A stretch of DNA of 64,000 nt, taken from assembly GCA_038030265.1 (NCBI GenBank), contig CM075937.1, positions 2,046,001 to 2,110,000 of the forward strand, read 5' to 3'. The notes beneath the pieces are model-generated. The model saw only the letters and a program-made list of their open reading frames with translations. It searched no databases and was not told the origin of the DNA. The position numbers and the translations under genes are program-made. Shown here in pieces: positions 36,047-44,603 of the stretch (position 1 is the stretch's first letter; each line of letters begins with the position of its first letter). The stretch is from Corythucha ciliata (lineage: Eukaryota; Arthropoda; Insecta; Hemiptera; Tingidae).

Positions 36047-36896
36047 GTTATTCGCAATGGCCGAATTCGCCCATTGCCCGAAAAATTTACCCACAACGCG
36101 TTATGGGCAGTGTGAAATGCTCACAACGCGTCGTGGGTAATTTTGTTCGCCCAGTGGGCGGAATGAAATACCCATAATGCGTTCTGAGCAACTCATTTTT
36201 CTCAATAGCCGAAATAAAGGTTAGGACAGGCTATTTCGCGTCGTGGGTCTTCCGATTTTGCCCACAACGCGTCCTGGCTACTTCAATTTACCCGCAACGC
36301 GATGTGCACATTTCAAATTACTCACAACGCAGAGTCAGATGTGTCTGAACTCCCTTTACACCGATATTGCTGGGCAATTAAAGCAAATGAACGGAATGAT
36401 AATTAAACACGATTATGATTGAATGAAAAAAATATCATAGCAAAAAAGAAAATTAAAAATAAGTGACAATAGAGAAACATAGAACGAGGAAAAAACATTC
36501 ACTCAAAGTGGCAAACTTTATTTATTCACGCATGATACGCTCCCGTGGCATTTACCACGAGAACACACGAGACGCTCAACAGACTCAAACTGTAATTTAT
36601 CGCTGCCTAATCAGGCAAGACACAGAAGCCGGGTTAAAATCGCTATGTGGGTAATTCGAAATACGCACAACGCGTCGTGGGTAAAATCGGAAGACCCACG
36701 ACGCGAAATAAACTCACCCTATCCTTTATTTCGGCTGTTGAGTAAAATGAATTACCCAGAACGCGTTATGGGTATTTCTTTCCGCCCACTGGGCGAATAA
36801 AATTACCCACGACGCGTTGTGAGCACTTCGCACTGCCCATAACGCGTTGTGGGTAAATTTTTCGGGCAATGGGCGAATTCGGCCATTGCGAATAAC
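36047..36896. mobile_element. MITE built of palindromic 'ACCCACAACGCGTTGTGGGT' units
   Basis: Perfect ends GTTATTCGCAATGGCCGAAT and complement, flanked by ATAAAT on both sides (36041-36046 and 36897-36902), a 6-bp target duplication. Each arm of about 260-290 bp carries five or more variants of a palindrome ACCCACAACGCGTTGTGGGT or half-units (CCCACGACGCG, ACAACGCGTCGTGG), spaced 25-45 bp, plus the palindrome CGCCCAGTGGGCG. The centre (36345-36635) is unrelated AT-rich DNA. Arms are long inverted copies of each other. No coding capacity. Confidence 0.88.
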
Positions 36897-37748
36897 ATAA
36901 ATATGAATTTCTGAATTAATAGAGAGAGTAATTACAATAAGTAACCAGATTTGATAAAGATGAACAAACCAAAAAGACAAAAACAAGGGTGGATCTGGGA
37001 CCTTTCACTGTAAGATGGAGCGGTGGGGGTAAACCCCCCCCCCCCGATCAAGTTCCATTGACTAGCTCGGGTGGGGGGGCGGATTTTATCCTTACACCTA
37101 CCCTTCTTTGAACCACCGATGGACAATGGACATGAGGGAAACAATGGCACTCAGCACGAGCCGCATACAAATGTGACCTTTGTTTAACCGAGTTTCGGTA
37201 GTCTTAACCGTTAGGTAGTAGGCTGGTTCAACGTCCATTAGAATGAGCAACTCGGTTATTCCGGTATTAACTGACAGACAAGGTTAAAATGTTAAATTGC
37301 ACGGTTGGTTCTACAGATCTTAGCTCAAATTCGGTTAGGTTGACCATATTTACCTGTTCAACCGTGTCTACCGAATTAACACGGTTAAAAAAGTCAGGTT
37401 AAGCCAGCCGTTTTCACGGTAAGAACGACCGAGTTTCAAGCCTAACCGAGTGAGCTTACCGACTTTTTTTCTCAGTGCACCTAGACGTCTGAATAACTCC
37501 ACGACTTCCATGGTCAATTACAATTTTAATGATAGTTCTTTTAATTCATTCATTATGAACTCACTATTGCTTCAAAATAAATGCCGCACTGATGGTGGTG
37601 GTAAAGAAAAATGGTGGTGGAAAAATGGTTCTGGAAGAATACTAATTTTTGAGGGTAGACAATATCATGTCCCTGGCCGACACAAATCGGTGCGCCCTAA
37701 TATTTTTTAATCATTGCTAAAAACCAGTAAGAAACACATAGCTCATAC

Positions 37749-37919
37749 CTCTAGTTCTGCTGAGTCTGACCATAAAGCCCCCTTTTTACTAGAAGAGGTC
37801 ATAGCTCTAATGAGCTCATTAATTCGTTTAACGAATTTGCAGGTTGGCGATATGTCATCTTGAATAATACCGGATTTTTGGAGAGAGACAAGGGAAGCCG
37901 GAATGTCTACCCCGAAAAA
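37749..37919 (-). pseudogene. P-like transposase, central exon
   Basis: 171 bp in phase, flanked by a TATTTTCACAG acceptor and a GAG/GTATGAG donor on the - strand. It codes FFGVDIPASLVSLQKSGI...SPTCKFVKRINELIRAM, which matches the post-catalytic helical region of P-element/THAP9 transposases (a 'sLtfLqksGi' plus 'FvrtiNdLfd' pattern). It lies between the THAP exons (right) and the C-terminal exons (left), as expected, but the exons before it are missing. Confidence 0.72.
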
Positions 37920-38003
37920 CTGTGAAAATAGAAAAGGATGGGTCAAAGTAATTTTCGCAATTCTTTTTCAATTGCTTTTCTAATATTTCTTTTTATTATA
38001 CAG

Positions 38004-38600
38004 GGTGGAGGGGATAAGTTTCACAAAAATAATATGTGGAAATATCCCTCATTTGCGATCGAAAACAACCTACATACCCTGATCTGAAAATCAAAACTCT
38101 TCTATGTATACCTACAATTTTCAAACGTCATGAAATGCTTTCATCAATTTTCTGAACCAAATGTGAATTACTCGCTTCCCAACAACTATTTACTATTATT
38201 TCGGAAAGAGCACAATTTTTTCTGTAAGGATCAGTCATTTACGTCCCAGGTCTACAAGTTACTGTGGCCCCGATAGCTCCTTGAAGTTGTAGGAACTTGC
38301 AATTTTGAAATTTTCAAGGAAAGCCAATATCCAATTATTCACTCTACATAATGCGCGTATCGACTACCCATGGGTCAGAAAAACTTCTAGAAAGGGTCCC
38401 TTTCAAACTTACAGATGGGTGTTTTGATAATTAATCTGCGTTTTTTCGCTACGAATGACCACGTTTTAAGAAAAAAGAGTCATTTTTCTCTTCAAAATTT
38501 CTTGTTTTGACCTGCTGAATTTAAGTAATCCTTGTGATTTTCAGCATGCTACAAGTCTTAAATCCTCTTCTAAAGTCCTTTTTTAACGGAGCAGGCTGTG
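38004..38600 (+). repeat. Mariner-type MITE copy related to 10174-11028
   Basis: Begins CAGGGTGGAGGGGATAAG after TATA and continues with CTCATTTGCGATCGAAAAC and TGAAAATCAAAACTCTTC, each recognisable in the 10174 copy. The shared TTGTTTTGACCTG core is at about 38501. The right end is not clear; it may be truncated. It sits inside the P-like element between central and upstream exons. Confidence 0.6.
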
Positions 38601-38620
38601 TTCGCCTACCCTAAGTTACA

Positions 38621-38850
38621 AAATGTCGCTCTGGCAGCTGGCTGTCGGATTAGAGTGCATTTCATTACAAATACGATTATTGACGATCTAAGCTAATTAG
38701 CCCTTATTGATAAAAAATGTATGAAAAAATTGGAAAGTCACAATAATTGTTATTATTTACCAAATAATAGATAAAAAATTGGAAATGTCGACATTCCTAG
38801 AAGTTGAATGCACTATTCACAACAGCCAGCTGCCTGAGCGACATTTAGTT
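38621..38850. repeat. Inverted-repeat segment
   Basis: ATGTCGCTCTGGCAGCTGGC at about 38623 and its imperfect complement CAGCCAGCTGCCTGAGCGAC at about 38823 enclose about 180 AT-rich bases. Likely another small MITE. Confidence 0.55.
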
Positions 38851-39878
38851 TGAAGGCGTTAACCATAGAGATAGTATAACCACTAGAGGGGGAATTGCAT
38901 GCGCAAACAAGTATAAACTGGGGCGAGGATTAACGTCATCCGGATATCGTTGCGGCTCCGTAGGTCTCTTCCCATTGGCTGTCTCAAAACGTTGACATTG
39001 TTCAATCCCCGGTTTGTACAAAATTCATTTGAGGTGAGGATATTTTAGCCTAATGTTACTGGTAACTAATTAATTAACTTTCCAGCATTTTTCAAGCAGT
39101 CCCTATGAGTGTTCACCGACAGCTAGTTCTGCTTTCATCTTTTTTTTTTTTTTTCACGGGCTTTTTTTTTTACATACACGCTCAAATAATACAGATTTTT
39201 CGTACAGCAGGCTCCCGTAGTATTGATTTGTCTATTCAAAAACACAACTTCAGACTTACTGTGGAATAATGAGGAAGTAACATAAAAAATAAAAATCACT
39301 GGTAACATTTTTTTTCGAAAGAAAATGGCTAAATATGACAAGGAATTGAATATTAGTGCGTAAATGATTAATTTCAATTTATAGTGAAATAATAAAACTT
39401 GCCAATTTTTTTTGTTACATTATACGGCCAGTCCGTGACTCGTGACGTATTTAAGGCGTTGTGACCCCGTCCAACCCTCCACAACAGGCTGTTATCATGT
39501 CTTTCCCCCTTCTTGTCCCTCCCGTTTGGCCTAAGCCCTATTGTTTGATTTGTGGGAAGCTATTGTGATGGTTACGCGAATGCTGTATTACGTCATCAGT
39601 CTATCTAGCCTATTTCAAATGGGTCCTGCAACCCAATAGTTTTAAAAATTAATAAAAAAAGACAGGGCCGGATTTTCTTTGAACGGATCTTGTTTTCATG
39701 AGTTTTGTTCACCAAGCTATCACGACGGCATGATTTTGGAAAATATTTTACTTCCTCATTCACACGCATTCTTAATAATTCGCCTTTCAACATTCAAGGC
39801 ATACAGGAACGAATCGATGTTGGCGTAATTTCTAAATAAAAAATTAAAACCCACCATATACATAATATAAGGAATTAC
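38851..39878. other. Gene-free stretch in the P-like element
   Basis: No exon recognised, although the catalytic exons of a P-type transposase would belong here. Long T-runs near 39139-39152. Sequence around 39610-39790 reads open on the - strand but shows no motif. Confidence 0.4.
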
Positions 39879-41035
39879 CTCGACTTCAAAATTGTCATAT
39901 ACGACAATTCTTCTATGAATTTCCCTCAAATCCGAGCTGAATTGAAGGTAAATTATCCCTTTGCCTTGAATTCTGGACAATGCCCAAGAATTATCCGGCA
40001 TTGGGACGTTCGATAAACAATCGATTGTCAATCCATGATTTTCGGATATAAACGAAATTTGTTCGAATTCCATTTGAGTCGACCCGTGTTGGGTGGGATT
40101 GTCAACTGCAATAGAACTAGTCACAGGCTTGGTTGCCTGTTAAAATAATGTGATTTCATAATTTTAATAATTGCTGGCGTCAAGCATAGTTTACCTATGG
40201 TCATTACTGAACAACTCACCTTAACACTTGATGTCACCATCAGTTTCCTTTGTACAATGGGAGGTGGCCTCCTTTTACTCACTCCAATCAGGGAGTTATG
40301 ACTTTCTGGGAAGACTCTGGGGATCGCCCCTTCTTTCAACTTTGGTCTACCTCTCGGAAATAGTTTCACTTCATTGTTTACTAATAACTCATAGTGAGTC
40401 TCTATGTCGTCATCCGCGAAATGAAGGGAACAAATTAATGATTTTCTACTAAGTTTTTTTTCTTTCGCGATGCCAATGGCATTCGCCCAATGGCATTCGC
40501 GGTTCCTGAAATATGATGAAAATTTACTATGAGACTTATGCTATGAGGGGCTTGTTTTAAGATTGGATTTAAAGATGGTATCGGTATTCTGTAAGAATAT
40601 GAACATTCATTCGTAGTCTAGCAAATTTAGCAGTGCTCGTACAATTGGGGCTTTGGGGATTACCTAACGCCTCTTTCACACTATGAGAAAAAATAAGACT
40701 GTTTCGGTTAAGGACATATAACTCCGTGGGGCTTTCCATCATTAGGCCGACAACAAATCCTTCTCAAATTTTAGAAGAAAGATGCCGGCATCTTCTTTCT
40801 CTGCATTTGAATAGGGCCCAACTCAGGAATATTAAATATAACTGATTTAAAAACGAGAATACTGCAATTCAATGCAAAGAGTGGTAGGCACCCTAAATCC
40901 ATGAAATCTTAATAACATTTATGAAGTTTTATTTACCGCTGGTGGATGAAAAAACGAAACTTTGTATACGTCTTTTCTTCTACTTGTATGGGGGTAACCA
41001 CTCGTACAGTTGGGAACGTTACACGTTCTCGGCAT
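39879..41035 (-). pseudogene. P-like transposase, THAP domain and following exon (5' exons)
   Basis: Three exons on the - strand. Exon 1 (41035-40937) starts MPRTCNVPNCTSGYPHTS, the THAP start with its first Cys pair, and ends at GCG/GTAAAT. Exon 2 (40505-40220) has WANAIGIAKEKKLSRKSL, then LICSLHFADDD (the C-x2-H of THAP), then KLKEGAIPRVFP, the AVPx-like THAP end. A 14-bp tandem duplication (GCGAATGCCATTGG twice, 40472-40499) probably upsets the exon 1/2 frame. Exon 3 (40136-39879), after an 83-bp intron in phase 0, codes SFISENHGLTI, DNSWALSRIQGKGI and HRRIVVYDNFEVE and ends GAG/GTAATT. Together this is the DNA-binding N-terminus of a P/THAP9-type transposase. Confidence 0.8.
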
Positions 41036-41461
41036 TATTACTCCTTAAAAAAAGTCATAATTATGAATTTCCTTAATACTATAGTGCGTATTGAGAACAA
41101 TTAATTCTCAAACTGACCCCACTTAAATCTTACTTCCAGTACGGTCACGTCACTACACTCAAGAATTTGAGACGAAGGAAGAGACGAAAGGGCTTCGTTA
41201 AATAGAAGAGCTTAATATTCTCTGTTCGGTTTGAAGTTGTCAGCGTAATATCCATCTTTATACCATATGGTTCTTTCTTTAGTTTCTTTCAACACCTTGG
41301 CTTTTGTATAAAATTTGAATTTAGCGGGTTATCTACTTTCATAGTAGAGCAGCGCCACGTATCGGGAGCAAAAATCCCGACCCACGAACCACTTCATTTT
41401 TTTAACATACAAATAATACAAAGTTTAATGACTTGGTTTTCCATATGACTTTGGGGGCCAA

Positions 41462-43815
41462 TACTGTACCATTGTACAAATAAAGTTAAAAAAAAAACAA
41501 AAAAAAACTAGTATTGTATTCTTTCATTTTTTTATATTTGAAGAAGAAATCCCCGCTTTTGCAGTTTTATCTGTAAATTTTTTTCGCGTAAAACTTCGCA
41601 AACTTGCATGTATGTGAATGAAAGAATATAAAATCACGGAAGCTGAGAAACTTTGCTTTTTAAGTATCGCTGACGTAGACTTCTTATTGTATTTTCCAAT
41701 TCGAGTGCTACAAATTTTCCTCCACGTTTCAGCATAATAAATGAATCTGTCCCTCCCTTCCCACCTTTTTTAAGCAGCTGGGTGGGTAGGGCGGATAGTG
41801 ACAAACGCATGAGCACGTTGTAAAGTAATGTCACAGGGTGGAGATGATAAAGGTGAGAGGGGTACATGTTGAAAGGGAATAGAGGGCTTGGATGCTTTTC
41901 TTATATCATAGTCGCTGAGTCGGGTAGTGGTGGTGGTGGTGGGGAAGGTCTCGCTTTCCGAAAAGGCGAAAAGCACTATATTAGGGGGTTGTGAGAGAGC
42001 GCAGGGAAAGGGTCCAACTCATTTCCATTGCAGAGCCTCGAATTTATCTTTGCCTCTTGGAGGGTTGCTGTCTAAGGTAGTCTGAAATGATAGGGGAGGG
42101 GTTGGCAGGTGAAGAAAAGGTGGAAGTTTCAAGTTTTTCGAAAAAAAGAAGTGAGAGATAATCGTGGGGGGAAGGTGGAAACGCTGTCATAGTCACTTCA
42201 GTGAGATTTCCTTTGTGAAAAAGAAAAACAAAACAATACTGTCGAAGAGGTGAGAATGACGCCGTAGTGGAATGGGGACTCAAGTCGCATTATTTCAGAA
42301 GGCGGAAAAATTCAATTTCTGGAGGGGTGATAGGAATAATAAATTACTTATTAAAAGGGGTTAGATAAGGCATTGAATTTCAATAAACCCTGGGTTTGTG
42401 GCTCGAAGAATTTAATTATTGATTGGGGGGGGGGGGTTGAAAAAAATTGAAATTTTCCCTCGTAAATGTCTACCATGATTCAATCCCGGGAGCGTGGTGA
42501 ATTCGTGTATAGACCAATCGTGCGGAAAGAATGGAAAGAAAACCTCCCTCATCAAGTTCAAAATGTATTTATTTAGATAACCGGTTTTTTATTTTATCTG
42601 TTGGAATAGTTTTAATTTTCACTGATTTGACTAGAAAACACCAATGAAGTTCCGCTAATAGCAATCACTGTACGTTCAATAGGGAGAGTGGCACTCGCTG
42701 TCACGATGAAAATGTCCAGTTTCGCCCACCTCCCTTATTTCGTCTCCATCAAAGACACCCCCCCTCCCCTGCTTTATTGACCAATGTCATTCAATCCTCA
42801 CACCCCCCCCCTATTCACTCGCTCTCGGACAACGTTATAGCACGTTGTTGCTTGTTGCAAATCATTCGCATCTCTACTACCCACTCGTACAATACAGCTC
42901 AGTGGAATCTCCAGTTTCAGTCGCTTTTCTGTGACAGTCTGATGTACCCCCCCTCCCAACCGTTTTCCTTTCTATAATTCTCTCTCACTGTTTCCTCTCG
43001 CCCTCTAAATCGAGCTCCTTTGTGATGGTATTGTTATTCAAATGCACAGCTCTGATGTTTTCCCGTATTCCTACCAATACTATTGACCTGGAATAGAATT
43101 TTTCTCAATTGACTTACTTTTCAGGATAGAAATTGAAGCGGAATATAAAATTTTATCGATCGAATTATCTTTTTCACCTCACATATTCCTCATAACAACA
43201 TTTCGACTTTCAAATTTTAGGAATGGTGGGAGGCGATAAAGGAACGAGGTCTGAAGCAGCAAAAATTGGGAAATTTTAAACTCGTAATTGTGAGCGTTCT
43301 TTGACGTTTCTTCCGTGGAAGGGTTAGGTTGGAAAGAGAAAGAATTGAAAGAACAAGAGGCATTTTTACACTAAAGCGTCAAGATAAGAATGGCTTTTAA
43401 AGGTTCTATGGAGTTGACTCTCTTTCAAGTCGGTCTTGGCCTCCTTCATAATTTAACATTTTTGCCATACTTCCGCGGTAAATTTTTGCTCATCGTCTTG
43501 TAAATGTCAACCTTAGAAAATGACAAACTGCGTAAGGCCGGTAAACTCTATCTAGGAAGAGTGCAAACTAAAAATGGATTATTGAAACCTGAACTTCAAG
43601 TAATAAATTAATTTTTGAAGACTTATTGCCGCCCCCTTCTAGGCAAACTTCCATAGGGCCCCGAAATCCCCCCCCCCCCCAGTCATTCTGAATGAAACTG
43701 TCTCTGAACCCCAGAGTTAATCAAACAGTTCCTTTCGGGAATTTTATGCAGACTGAGGTATAGAATTGGAAAAAAATTAGTGTATATACCTACAACTTAA
43801 AAAAAACAACTGTAA
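41462..43815. other. Gene-free stretch with homopolymer tracts
   Basis: No gene recognised on either strand. Pyrimidine-rich stretches (42700-43010), a G-run near 42425-42437 and a C-run near 43668-43680. Because a host exon lies at 48580, this may be intron sequence of that gene (inference). Confidence 0.4.
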
Positions 43816-44603
43816 TATCGAGGGCGTCAGAGCAACACCCCACATCGTCATTTTGGCAGCTTTTCAGGAGATCCAAAAAACCACCTGCCAATGATTTGTT
43901 TCTCTGAATTATCACGCATAATAACTTCACTTGTGCTCTCCAGATTCAGCATACCTCTCTCTTTGGACTTGAAAGAAAATATTCGGGGAAAAACTGTTTT
44001 TTCTCAAAACCGAGACGTTATGGGGTGTTGATAGTCAGAGCTGAGACAGTATGGGGTGTTGCCCATCAAAAATTTTGCTTCCAGAATATCAAATCTAGAC
44101 GGACCATTCCCACATCAAAAATAATAAACTCTTTTATTCTACTCACCATCACCAAAGAATAGCTGGGATAAATCATAAAAAAATCGCCCGGATTTTCCAG
44201 GTAAATAAAAATATAGCTGTATTTCAATTTGCCAACAACTTTAGGAGTTGAAGGTGTTAGCCTTTTTTGTTTTTTCCTTCATAGAAAGGCACTAATGAAA
44301 AACACTATACTCAGTTAAATATAACAGGAACAAACGACAATTCTTTAACAGTCTTTTACAGTCAAAGCATCACTATATTTTTAACCGGAAGTAACTTCAT
44401 CTCTAAATTCCTCATCTGATTATTCTAAAATCACAGACAAAAAATTGCATACTTTTTAACAGGAAAAAAGACTATTTTACTATTTTTTGACAAGATTTTT
44501 TTTCCAACACAATTCAGGTTAAACTTCACACACCGAATCATAAAACAAAATCATAAGGAGGTATCATCACTTCTCTACAGCGTTTCAGTCTTTAGATTCT
44601 TAG

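Larger units (their letters stand above)
33661..37477. mobile_element. CACTGAG-ended element with dense ACCGAG/CGGTT subterminal repeats
   Basis: Ends are CACTGAGAAAAAAAATCG at the left and its near-exact complement CGACTTTTTTTCTCAGTG at the right. CA on both sides (33659-33660 and 37478-37479) fits a 2-bp duplication. Within about 650 bp of the left end and 300 bp of the right end, short motifs ACCGAG, CGGTTA and GGTTGACC recur dozens of times in both orientations. At the left they form a near-perfect 48-bp stem (33698-33745 with 33781-33829). No transposase was found in its 3.8 kb, so it looks non-autonomous. Superfamily not assigned. Confidence 0.72.
33468..37525. repeat. Hairpin MITE inside the P-like element, split by a later insertion
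   Basis: Left arm about 33468-33574 (GTCCAGGTGGTATATGTTGT...CAATCGATTTTC) folds onto 33591-33660 (GAAAATCGATTAGACC...ACAACATATACCA). The left arm's outer part (ACGTCCAGGTG) finds its partner only at 37480-37490 (CACCTAGACGT), beyond the CACTGAG element. So the original hairpin of about 235 bp was cut in its right arm by 33661-37477. The complementarity of the flank to the far side is seen directly; the order of events is inference. Confidence 0.75.
31435..41453 (-). mobile_element. P-like DNA transposon with 24-bp TIRs and 8-bp TSD, heavily nested
   Basis: Ends are a perfect 24-bp inverted pair (outer 15 bases CAAAGTCATATGGAA) at 31435-31458 and 41430-41453. Directly outside are identical 8-bp sequences GGGGCCAA (31427-31434 and 41454-41461). 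P elements make 8-bp, GC-rich target duplications and have TIRs of about 30 bp. Inside, on the - strand, are a THAP domain, a P-transposase central exon and the P-transposase C-terminal region in the right order. The 10,019-bp length is swollen by nested insertions at about 33470-37525 and 38004-38600. The central catalytic exons were not found. Confidence 0.85.

Noticed and set aside
37450..37710. Frame with NGSGRILIFEGRQYHVPG, slightly FLYWCH-like
   Set aside because: Too short and without the Cys/His ligands. Its first part overlaps the MITE flank.
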